Source of the DNA: UBA7960 sp964348755
GTDB taxonomy: Bacteria > Bacteroidota > Bacteroidia > Bacteroidales > UBA7960
Direction: 5' to 3'
Length of the DNA stretch: 22,286 nucleotides
NCBI GenBank assembly: GCA_964348755.1
Contig: CAYGDW010000048.1
Span: 1-22,286 of the forward strand
Position 1 is the first letter of the stretch. Every line of letters starts with the position of its first letter. Below, one piece after another: positions 16,137 to 22,286 of the stretch. The position numbers and the translations under genes were made by a program. The notes under the pieces were generated by a model. The model was given only the letters and a program-made list of their open reading frames with translations. It searched no databases and had not been told where the DNA came from.

Positions 16137-17135
16137 TCAGACTTTCTCAGTTGGTTTTCCTTCATTAGAAACAGCTTGCGGTATGGTTCGTTTTACAATG
16201 TTCAGGGCCAATTCAATACACTCTTCGTTTTGTTTTGGCTGTGGCTCAAATTTGGCAAATTTCACCAGGTCGGCTACCTCTAGAATATACCTGAGCGATT
16301 CAGTTATATCTTCTTCTTTTAAATGTAACACCAGCGCATTCAAAATTTCTGACGAAGTCATTTCGAGGGCAATGATGCCAAAACGCTTTTCGAGGTACAT
16401 TCGCAAAATGAAAGTAAGGTCGCTATGATAAAGTTTTACTTTGCCATTTTGCCATAACCTTTTGTTTTTCAGGTTTTCCAGGCTCGAAATAGCAGCAATA
16501 TATGCCGGTATATCTGGTTCCTCCCAAATGCTTTTGCGGGCAGATTTTTTCTTTCTCTTTTTCAGGTACCAGTAAATAATACCAGCCATAAGGCCAACAA
16601 AAAGTGCTATTGGTATTGCCCACTTCAATATTTCGACCAACGTAACCGGAATATTAAAAATGGGTTTAATATCGAATGGCGTCGCATCCTGGGCAACATC
16701 AATCCCGCCAACCTGCCACAAAAGCGGCTCAGAGTCGAGTTTAATTGTATCTGTGGCAATAATTAAAAAAAACGGCAGGGGAGGTATTGCTATAAAGCCG
16801 GGCTCCCATGAAGTAACCAAAATCTCTTGCCGGATTCTGGTCAGGTTGTTTTCTATGGCAATAGTATCTGATTTTCCCAATGCTATAATTTCAATTTTGT
16901 TGCCGAGGGTGTCGCTGAGGTTTGGAGGCACGACAAAGGTGCCTTGTGGGGCTTCAATTTCAATTACCAGCCTTGCCCGTTGTCCAATTACCGTTGAGTC
17001 TGGCTCAAGGATTACCCTTACTTGCTGCGCTATTCCCCGAAAGGGGAAAAAAAGAAAAAGCAGGCCAAGGGCGCCGAACAAAACTGCAACCCGGGTACGA
17101 TTAATATGATGGTTGTTCTGCCTTTTGAATGCCAT
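16137..17135 (-). CDS. Bat-operon membrane protein (orf332), BatD-like layout
   Basis: A 332-residue protein of a type often found between DUF58 and batA in Bacteroidetes, for which I know no settled name. A signal peptide or anchor spans about 13-36. A beta-rich periplasmic domain follows (about 38-145, with VILEPDSTVIGQRARLVIEIE). One membrane helix lies at about 169-191, followed by the very basic KKRKKKSARK and a helical cytoplasmic tail of about 135 residues. The same anchor-beta-TM-tail order is seen in BatD, so it may be a reduced BatD paralogue; that is inference from layout. Its stop lies 68 bases before batA and its start 11 bases after the DUF58 stop. Confidence 0.85.
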   Translation of the reverse strand: MAFKRQNNHHINRTRVAVLFGALGLLFLFFPFRGIAQQVRVILEPDSTVIGQRARLVIEIEAPQGTFVVPPNLSDTLGNKIEIIALGKSDTIAIENNLTRIRQEILVTSWEPGFIAIPPLPFFLIIATDTIKLDSEPLLWQVGGIDVAQDATPFDIKPIFNIPVTLVEILKWAIPIALFVGLMAGIIYWYLKKRKKKSARKSIWEEPDIPAYIAAISSLENLKNKRLWQNGKVKLYHSDLTFILRMYLEKRFGIIALEMTSSEILNALVLHLKEEDITESLRYILEVADLVKFAKFEPQPKQNEECIELALNIVKRTIPQAVSNEGKPTEKV

Positions 17136-17146
17136 TTTGTAAACTG

Positions 17147-18016
17147 CTAATTACTTCTTTTTTTGAACAGGTTCATGAGTGGCGGCACGTAATCCTTGTC
17201 GCTTGCAATGCTTACCAGGTCAACACCGGCCTTGTTAAAAAGGGTTTTCAGGTATTTGTCGTGCTCCATGTTCCACAGTTTGAAACCATCCTGCACATGG
17301 CGGCTCGAGGTGTCAATCCAGAAAATTTTACCGGTTTCCGGATCGTTGAATTTCAAAATTCCAATTGGAGGCAGTTCTTTTTCGCGTTGGTCAAAAACCC
17401 TGATACAAACCAAATCGTGTTTTTTGCTAACAATTCCCAGGGGTTCGTCAAATCCACGGTTATTGAAATCAGAAATTAGAAAGGCTATTGATCGTTTTTT
17501 AATAACGTTTCTAAGATATTTTAATGCCAGGCCTATATCGGTGCCTTTGTTTGCGGGCTTAAAGTTGATAAGTTCCCTTATGATACGCAATATATGGCTT
17601 ACTCCCTTTTTTGGCGGAATAAATTTTTCTATCTGGTTGCTGAAAAAGATAACTCCAACTTTGTCGTTGTTGTTAATGGCCGAAAAGGCCAGTACTCCGG
17701 CAATTTCAGTAATCATTTCCTGCTTCAGGGCTCCAACGGCGCCAAATTCATTCGATCCGCTAACGTCAATAAGCAACATTACAGTAAGTTCGCGCTCTTC
17801 TTCAAAAACTTTTACATAAGGGTGATTAAACCTTGCCGTAACGTTCCAGTCGATACTTCTAATGTCGTCGCCATATTGATATTCTCTTACTTCGGTAAAA
17901 GCCATACCCCGCCCCTTAAAGGCACTATGATAGTGCCCCGAAAAAATCTGGCTTGAGAGACCTTTGGTTTTGATCTCAATTTTTCGAACTTTTTTCAAAA
18001 GATCGGTGGTTTCCAT
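17147..18016 (-). CDS. DUF58-family VWA-like protein
   Basis: A 289-residue soluble protein of the DUF58 family, which is almost always coded next to MoxR. The DUF58 hallmark GDDIRSIDWNVTARFNHPYVKVFEEERE (49-76) precedes a VWA-like core with the partial MIDAS DVSGS (84-88) and SDFNNRGFDEPL further on. No signal peptide or membrane helix is visible, so it acts in the cytoplasm, probably as an adaptor between MoxR and the membrane VWA proteins (inference). The gap to the moxR stop is 11 bases. Confidence 0.92.
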   Translation of the reverse strand: METTDLLKKVRKIEIKTKGLSSQIFSGHYHSAFKGRGMAFTEVREYQYGDDIRSIDWNVTARFNHPYVKVFEEERELTVMLLIDVSGSNEFGAVGALKQEMITEIAGVLAFSAINNNDKVGVIFFSNQIEKFIPPKKGVSHILRIIRELINFKPANKGTDIGLALKYLRNVIKKRSIAFLISDFNNRGFDEPLGIVSKKHDLVCIRVFDQREKELPPIGILKFNDPETGKIFWIDTSSRHVQDGFKLWNMEHDKYLKTLFNKAGVDLVSIASDKDYVPPLMNLFKKRSN

Positions 18017-18027
18017 CCTGCTGTATT

Positions 18028-19011
18028 TTAAGGAACTTCTACCGTATTGAGAATTTCGTTAATTATGTCTTCTGTGGTAATGTTTTCGGCTTCGGCTTCG
18101 TAGGTAAGGCCGATGCGGTGTCGAAGTACATCGGCGCAAATGGCACGCACGTCTTCGGGGATTACATAGCCACGGCGTTTTATAAAAGCAAAAGCCTTAG
18201 ATGCCAGGGCCAGGTTAATGCTTGCCCTGGGCGAGCCTCCATAGCTTATCAGGGGCGCAAACTTCTCCAACTTGAAATCGGCCGGAAACCTTGTGGCAAA
18301 AACTATATCGGTTATGTAGTTTTCAATTTTTTCGTCGAGATAAACATCGCGCACCACATTGCGGGCCTTTATTATATCTGAAGGCTCCAATACCGGTTTA
18401 GTTTTCGGGAACTCCTCGAGCATATTCCTTCTCATTATAAGTTTTTCTTCTTCGCGCGAGGGGTACCCTACAATCACTTTCAGCATAAACCTGTCAACCT
18501 GGGCTTCGGGTAGGGGGTAGGTGCCTTCCTGCTCAAGGGGGTTTTCGGTGGCAAGTACCAAAAAGGGCTCTTCGAGGGCAAAACTATTATCGCCAATGGT
18601 AACCTGGCGCTCCTGCATTGCTTCAAGCAAGGCACTTTGTACCTTGGCCGGCGCCCGGTTTATTTCGTCGGCAAGAATAAAATTTGCAAAAACAGGCCCC
18701 TTGCGCACAACAAACTCCTCGCGCTTTTGACTGTAAATCATGGTGCCAATAAGGTCGGCAGGCAAAAGGTCGGGGGTAAACTGTATGCGGCTGAAACGCG
18801 CCTTAATGGAATTGGCCAAAGACTTTATAGCCAAGGTCTTGGCCAAACCCGGAACACCTTCAAGTAAAATATGCCCATTGGCCAAAAGGCCAATCAGCAA
18901 CCGGTCAACCATGTTTTTCTGACCCACAATAACCTTGTTCATCTCCATGGTCAGTATGTCAACAAAAGCACTCTCCTGCTGAATACGCTCATTCAATTCC
19001 TTTATATCCAT
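18028..19011 (-). CDS. moxR: MoxR-family AAA+ ATPase
   Basis: A 327-residue AAA+ ATPase and the first gene of the bat operon. Walker A is GVPGLAKT (52-59), Walker B is FILADEINRA (111-120), sensor-1 lies around VLATENPLEQEGTYPLPEAQ, and sensor-2 lies near GGSPRASINLALASKAFA. MoxR proteins are chaperone-like ATPases that remodel or activate VWA-containing partners; here the partners would be DUF58, BatA and BatB. A -7 element lies 30 bases upstream. The start ATG at 19009-19011 gives the standard family N-terminus. Confidence 0.95.
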   Translation of the reverse strand: MDIKELNERIQQESAFVDILTMEMNKVIVGQKNMVDRLLIGLLANGHILLEGVPGLAKTLAIKSLANSIKARFSRIQFTPDLLPADLIGTMIYSQKREEFVVRKGPVFANFILADEINRAPAKVQSALLEAMQERQVTIGDNSFALEEPFLVLATENPLEQEGTYPLPEAQVDRFMLKVIVGYPSREEEKLIMRRNMLEEFPKTKPVLEPSDIIKARNVVRDVYLDEKIENYITDIVFATRFPADFKLEKFAPLISYGGSPRASINLALASKAFAFIKRRGYVIPEDVRAICADVLRHRIGLTYEAEAENITTEDIINEILNTVEVP

Positions 19012-19040
19012 ATTGCTTTGAAGTTTATTTTATTGTGTGG

Positions 19041-19048
19041 CAAAAATA
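19041..19048 (-). promoter_or_regulatory. Putative -7 element of the moxR-bat operon
   Basis: The minus strand reads TATTTTTG, an exact TAnnTTTG match, 29 bases upstream of the moxR start. No good -33 box lies at the usual distance, which may mean an activator is needed. Confidence 0.5.
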
Positions 19049-19226
19049 GATAATGACAGGCCATATTTATGCACCCAAGGCGTTAAAAAATGTTAAGCCA
19101 ATTGCTAATGTGTGTTAAGCAAACCCCAAAATTTTAAATAATTCTTTTTAGCCCAATTCAGGCTCCGGTTTCTTAAAACCATTATATCCTGGAAAAATAG
19201 TTAAGCTTAAAATTTATAGATATTTT
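19049..19226. other. Intergenic region upstream of moxR with repeated TTAAGC words
   Basis: This stretch has no gene. It is AT-rich. TGTTAAGC occurs at 19091-19098 and 19113-19120, a period of 22 bases or about two helical turns. The palindrome TTAAGCTTAA lies at 19201-19210. The pair sits 40 to 70 bases upstream of the moxR -7 box, where an activator could bind. No protein has been identified that would do so. Confidence 0.4.
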
Positions 19227-19432
19227 TCACTATTGTCCGATAAAGTAAAAAGGGTAGAATTTTATGCATGAGACTCCTCACTACGTTCGGAATAACTGTC
19301 AGTTAGCTTTCTATTAAAAGAGGTAGGTGGCGGCTTCGCCGCCACCTACCTCTTTTAATAACCAAAACTATTGAAAGCCCTGTTATTTCGGGCGGAGCGA
19401 GAAATCCCGTCATTTTCATCGGACAATTGTGA
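19227..19432. mobile_element. Nested palindromic MITE-like element
   Basis: Three pairs of inverted repeats lie one inside another. The outermost is TCACTATTGTCCGAT (19227-19241) against 19418-19432, with 14 of 15 bases pairing; flanking T and A runs extend it. The second pair is 19270-19298 against 19380-19408, with 20 of 29 pairing. The core is a perfect 23-bp hairpin (19312-19334 with 19338-19360). No open reading frame of useful size is present. The structure fits a miniature inverted-repeat transposable element moved by an absent transposase. I could not define a target-site duplication or name the parent family. Confidence 0.7.
19312..19360. repeat. Perfect 23-bp inverted repeat with 3-base loop
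   Basis: The left arm starts TATTAAAAGAGG and ends TGGCGGC. The right arm is its exact complement, separated by TTC. It is the centre of the nested element and would form a very stable hairpin in RNA. It has no adjacent T-tract beyond TTTTAATA, so terminator activity is possible but not clear. Confidence 0.9.
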
Positions 19433-19450
19433 TAAAAAAAAGTAAAAAAA

Positions 19451-19483
19451 TTTGGAGGTAATAAAAAAACTTTATTACCTTTG
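19451..19483 (+). promoter_or_regulatory. Strong Bacteroidetes-type promoter with spacer dyad
   Basis: TTTG (19451-19454), 21 bases, then TACCTTTG (19476-19483) give both the -33 and -7 elements in full at a suitable spacing. The perfect dyad AGGTAATAAA (19456-19465) with TTTATTACCT (19471-19480) fills the spacer and overlaps the -7 box. The ATG of the ABC operon follows at 19522. Confidence 0.75.
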
Positions 19484-19509
19484 TAGTGTATTAGTTATGT
19501 AGAACACTA
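19484..19509 (+). promoter_or_regulatory. Putative GntR (YtrA-type) operator
   Basis: TAGTGT (19484-19489), 14 bases, then ACACTA (19504-19509) form a perfect inverted repeat directly downstream of the -7 element, at the expected transcription start. As I recall it, the B. subtilis YtrA operator is AGTGTA-N13-TACACT. The half-sites here are close to it and the spacing is one base shorter. The operon's third gene codes for a YtrA-type regulator, so self-repression is the natural reading. Confidence 0.6.
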
Positions 19510-19521
19510 AAACAATTAAAG

Positions 19522-20364
19522 ATGATAACCCTAGAAAACGTATTATTTGCCTACAACCGCAAAAAACCTTTGTTTAACGGGCTTAATATAAAGCTCGACC
19601 AGGGCAATATTTATGGTTTGCTTGGCCGCAACGGGGCAGGAAAAACTACTTTGCTGAAACTCATAGCAGGTTTGGTTTTTAGCCGGTCGGGAAAATGTAT
19701 GCTCAACGGCCATGATGCCAAAGACCGTGTTCCAGAGGCTCTTGAAGATCTGTATATTTTGCCTGAGGAGTTTGAATTGCCATCGGTTTCAATAAAAATG
19801 TATGCTGATTTGAATTCGCCATTTTATTCGAAATTCGACCGCGAAAAATTCAACAACCTTCTTGAAGAATTTCATTTGGACCCACAAAAAAAGCTAAACC
19901 ATCTTTCGTACGGGCAAAAGAAGAAATTTCTGCTTGCCTTTGGTCTTAGCACCAATGCGAGGCATTTGCTCATGGACGAGCCTACCAATGGTTTGGACAT
20001 TCCTTCCAAGAGCCAATTCCGGAAAGTAATAGCGGCATCGATGGCTACCGACCAGATCATAATCATATCTACCCATCAGGTGCGGGATCTGCAGAGCCTG
20101 ATAGATCCAGTGATTATAATGGATAATGGCGAAATCATTTTTAACCGTACCATTGAAGAGATTTCGGAAAAACTATCTTTTGAGAGTTTTCATACTGCCG
20201 TAGGGGGCGAAAAGATTATTTACTCGGAGGAAATTTTTGGAGGCAAATCGGCTGTACTGGCCAATACAAGCGGGCGCGAAACCCGTGTTGACCTTGAGCT
20301 GCTTTTTAATGCAGCAATTAACCAACCACAAGCAATTAACGAAGTCTTTGCAAATCCCTCTTAA
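19522..20364 (+). CDS. ABC transporter ATP-binding protein (YtrB-type)
   Basis: A 280-residue ATPase and the first gene of a regulated ABC operon. It has Walker A GRNGAGKT (35-42), a Q-loop region near LPEEFELPS, an ABC signature with Tyr in place of Gly (LSYGQ, 128-132) and Walker B LLMDEPTNGLD (149-159). A switch His lies in STHQVRD. The C-terminal 60 residues form an extra beta-rich domain. LSYGQ is common in exporters of the YtrB/BcrA group. With the permease two bases downstream it probably forms a homo- or heterodimeric exporter. The substrate is unknown; antibiotic or envelope stress is the best guess from the regulator type. Confidence 0.93.
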   Translation: MITLENVLFAYNRKKPLFNGLNIKLDQGNIYGLLGRNGAGKTTLLKLIAGLVFSRSGKCMLNGHDAKDRVPEALEDLYILPEEFELPSVSIKMYADLNSPFYSKFDREKFNNLLEEFHLDPQKKLNHLSYGQKKKFLLAFGLSTNARHLLMDEPTNGLDIPSKSQFRKVIAASMATDQIIIISTHQVRDLQSLIDPVIIMDNGEIIFNRTIEEISEKLSFESFHTAVGGEKIIYSEEIFGGKSAVLANTSGRETRVDLELLFNAAINQPQAINEVFANPS

Positions 20365-20366
20365 CC

Positions 20367-21137
20367 ATGAAAAACAAAAAAATACCCTTTAGTTTTAAAA
20401 GGCTTTATCATTTAATGAAAAGGCAGATATTGGGCAACCTCTACGGCTTGCTTATTGCTTCGGCCTCATTTGCAGGAGCATTGCTTATGATAACTTTGCT
20501 TGCGGGCAGGTCAAACCCGGCTAGCTTAGCTAATATAGTCCCCTTGTATTATGTGGTGCTTTTTGTGGGCGGCTTTGTTTTTACAAGTAATATTTTTTCC
20601 GAACTGCACAGCACTCAGCGCAGTATTCCATTTCTTACGCTTCCGGTATCAAGCTTTGAGCGTTTTGCAAATTCCTGGTTACTTACCGCCATAATTTACC
20701 CTTTGCTGGCCCTGTTGGTATTTACGCTAATTATTTTTCTTTCGCACCTAATTTTGGGCATTAATTTTGAGAACGGTGCCTTTTCGGCAGTCTGGTCGGC
20801 AGAAGCAATTAAAATTGTTTGGATTTATGTAATTACGCAATCCATTTTCCTGTTTGGTGCTATTTATTTCCGCAAGCACAATTTCATAAAAACCCTTTTG
20901 AGCCTTTTTGTTATTCCAAATATTATTGGATTGTTTCTGTTTATTGCAGGTTATCTGGTATTTGGCACTTTAAATTTCGGGAATAGCGAGTTTATTCATA
21001 ATAGTTCGCTTTCGCCAGGGCTTGAAACGCTAATTACCAAAACCATTCCAGAAGTCTCAAAGTTTGCTTTCAATTACCTCATAATCCCGTTCTTTCTGAC
21101 ACTTACATGGTTTGGAATTAAAGAAAGGCAGGTGTAA
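20367..21137 (+). CDS. ABC transporter permease, six-helix membrane protein
   Basis: A 256-residue protein with about six membrane helices (roughly 25-46, 57-76, 103-126, 147-166, 173-197 and 233-250) and a basic N-terminus (KNKKIPFSFKRLYHLMKRQ). STQRSIPFLTLPVSSFERF between the second and third helices resembles the coupling region of ABC-2-type permeases. It starts two bases after the ATPase stop and ends two bases before the regulator, so translational coupling is likely. The family assignment rests on topology and neighbours more than on sequence motifs. Confidence 0.88.
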   Translation: MKNKKIPFSFKRLYHLMKRQILGNLYGLLIASASFAGALLMITLLAGRSNPASLANIVPLYYVVLFVGGFVFTSNIFSELHSTQRSIPFLTLPVSSFERFANSWLLTAIIYPLLALLVFTLIIFLSHLILGINFENGAFSAVWSAEAIKIVWIYVITQSIFLFGAIYFRKHNFIKTLLSLFVIPNIIGLFLFIAGYLVFGTLNFGNSEFIHNSSLSPGLETLITKTIPEVSKFAFNYLIIPFFLTLTWFGIKERQV

Positions 21138-21139
21138 TT

Positions 21140-21511
21140 ATGGAATTCAGCGAAAACCAGGCAATATACCTACAAATAGCCGATTATTTTTGCGAAAACA
21201 TATTGCAGAAAAAGTGGCAGGAGGGGGAGAAAATCCCTTCAATTCGCGAGATAGCCATTCAGGTAGAGGTTAATCCAAATACTGCCATGCGCACATTCAA
21301 TTACCTCCAGGACAAAGGCATTATTTTCAACAAGCGAGGCATAGGTTACTTTGTGGCTGATAATGGTTACGAAAAAACCCTCGATTTGAAAAAGGAACAA
21401 TTTGTTCAGGAGGAATTACCACAAATGTTTCGTACAATGGAGCTTCTTCGCATGGGTTTCAATGACCTCGAAAAGCAATTTGTTATTTACAAACAGCAAA
21501 ATCGCAACTAA
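21140..21511 (+). CDS. GntR-family transcriptional regulator, YtrA subfamily
   Basis: A 123-residue regulator with an N-terminal winged helix-turn-helix (about 8-75): IYLQIADYFCENILQKKW, GEKIPSIREIAIQVEVNPNTA and MRTFNYLQDKGIIFNKRGIGYFV. The C-terminal part (about 80-123) is short and helical, the mark of the YtrA subfamily, which lacks a large ligand-binding domain. These proteins usually repress their own ABC operon and are relieved by envelope stress. A matching inverted repeat lies at 19484-19509. The start is two bases after the permease stop. Confidence 0.92.
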   Translation: MEFSENQAIYLQIADYFCENILQKKWQEGEKIPSIREIAIQVEVNPNTAMRTFNYLQDKGIIFNKRGIGYFVADNGYEKTLDLKKEQFVQEELPQMFRTMELLRMGFNDLEKQFVIYKQQNRN

Positions 21512-21549
21512 GAATCGGCTCCCTTTTAAAAAAGAAAAAAATTGACACA

Positions 21550-22286
21550 ATGAAAACAACAAACAAAATTCTGTTAGGCAGCTTCATAATCATTCTTCTC
21601 ATAACTTTTATTCTAATGGTTTTGCTAAGGTTAAATATGAACCTGGGGCCAGCCATAGAAGGAAGCATGAATGTAAGTACCCAAAAAAGAGAAATATCTT
21701 CCTTCAACGCCATTGAAGCATCGGGTGCCGTAAAAATTGAGTTATTGCAAAACAATGAAATTGGATTGACCATTGAAGCCGACGATAACCTGATTGAGCT
21801 GATAATAACCGAGGTAACCGACAGCGTACTGAAAATTAGACTGAATGAAAAAGTTGGAAGGCATAAAGCCCTTGATGTAAAAGTTGATTTTGTAACACTA
21901 CAGGCCCTAAAGGCATCGGCCGGAGCCAGTATTAGTTCGGTCAATACCATTGTGGGTTTGGCCCTAAGGCATATAATTAGCTCCGGGGCAATAAGTAATC
22001 TGGAACTAGATTTCGAATCATTAACCATTGAGTCAAGCTCTGGGGCCCATTCGACACTGACCGGAAAGGTTCGCGAGGTATTTATAAACAGCAGCAGCGG
22101 AGCCATGGTTGATGCCCGTGAGTTGGTAGCAGAAAAAGCAACTGTTAAAAGTTCGTCGGGTGCAATAAACCATATTTTTGTGAATAACGAAATGTCGATT
22201 GATGCAAGCAGCGGGGCCATCGTAAATTATTACGGCCAGCCAACTGTAAGAAACCAAAAAACCACTTCGGGCGGTACAATTATTAG
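21550..22286 (+). CDS. DUF2807 (head GIN domain) adhesin-like protein, 3' end cut off
   Basis: The frame is open from the ATG at 21550 to the window edge, with 245 codons visible. The N-terminus is a membrane anchor or signal (about 8-27). Residues 50-245 match the putative auto-transporter adhesin / head GIN domain, with SFNAIEASGAVKIELLQ at the start. The motif SSGA repeats at 144-147, 163-166, 182-185, 202-205 and 220-223, a period of 18 to 20 residues, as expected for a right-handed beta-solenoid; EASGA (56-60) and SAGA (123-126) are degenerate copies. It starts 38 bases after the regulator stop and is probably co-transcribed. A long reading frame on the opposite strand (21483-22220) is its shadow. 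The protein likely sits in the cell envelope; its partner is unknown. Confidence 0.88.
   Translation, partial: MKTTNKILLGSFIIILLITFILMVLLRLNMNLGPAIEGSMNVSTQKREISSFNAIEASGAVKIELLQNNEIGLTIEADDNLIELIITEVTDSVLKIRLNEKVGRHKALDVKVDFVTLQALKASAGASISSVNTIVGLALRHIISSGAISNLELDFESLTIESSSGAHSTLTGKVREVFINSSSGAMVDARELVAEKATVKSSSGAINHIFVNNEMSIDASSGAIVNYYGQPTVRNQKTTSGGTII

Noticed and set aside
19454..19459. GGAGGT as a Shine-Dalgarno sequence
   Set aside because: It is 62 bases before the ATG at 19522 and lies upstream of the -7 element, so it would not be in the mRNA. It is part of the spacer dyad.
21483..22220. A 245-codon open frame on the minus strand
   Set aside because: It lies opposite the DUF2807 gene, whose translation shows a clear family pattern and regular SSGA repeats. 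The minus-strand product is Ser/Leu/Ile-rich with no domain and overlaps the end of the GntR gene.
1..22286. CRISPR array, tRNA, rRNA, phage or toxin-antitoxin module
   Set aside because: I looked on both strands and saw no regularly spaced repeats with unique spacers, no cloverleaf-like tRNA gene, no integrase or phage structural gene, and no small paired toxin-antitoxin genes.

Overview
The window looks like a chromosomal segment of a Bacteroidetes bacterium, probably of the Bacteroidales/Marinilabiliales group. Three things point there. A complete moxR-bat operon is present. The transketolase is split into two subunits and a cyclic-nucleotide-binding domain is fused to an aspartase. Six intergenic regions carry an exact TAnnTTTG -7 promoter element, the form used by Bacteroidetes, a short distance before a start codon. 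There are no tRNA or rRNA genes, no CRISPR array and no intact transposase.

Layout. 1-1340 (+): a leader with a tandem AT-rich repeat, an OB-fold-like lipoprotein with a His-rich tail, a terminator, and a small PepSY-type membrane protein. 1393-3270 (-): a CNB-domain/aspartate ammonia-lyase fusion. 3456-5138 (+): an EttA-type ABC-F translation factor whose stop codon overlaps that of a convergent small membrane protein (5135-5572, -). 5744-10607 (+): a compact six-gene run with transketolase N-subunit, a secreted von Willebrand A (VWA) protein, transketolase C-subunit, an ECF sigma factor, a single-pass membrane protein that is probably its anti-sigma, and a Spy/CpxP-like periplasmic protein. 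10707-19011 (-): an eight-gene aerotolerance-type operon, transcribed moxR, DUF58, orf332, batA, batB, batC, batD, batE, ending at a clear hairpin terminator. 19012-19521: a 510-base intergenic region holding a nested palindromic, MITE-like element and then a strong promoter with two dyads. 19522-22286 (+): an ABC ATPase, a permease, a YtrA-type GntR regulator and a DUF2807 adhesin-like protein that runs off the window.

How the genes fit together. The bat operon combines an AAA+ chaperone (MoxR), membrane-anchored VWA proteins and TPR/SH3 scaffold proteins, and probably builds or regulates an envelope complex. The last operon resembles YtrA-controlled ABC systems of Firmicutes. Its regulator sits third in the operon, and its promoter carries an inverted repeat close to the YtrA operator, so self-repression is likely. 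The least expected points are the VWA gene between the two transketolase genes, the ECF module apparently tied to that operon, the CNB-aspartase with a changed phosphate-binding cassette, and the nested palindrome at 19227-19432.
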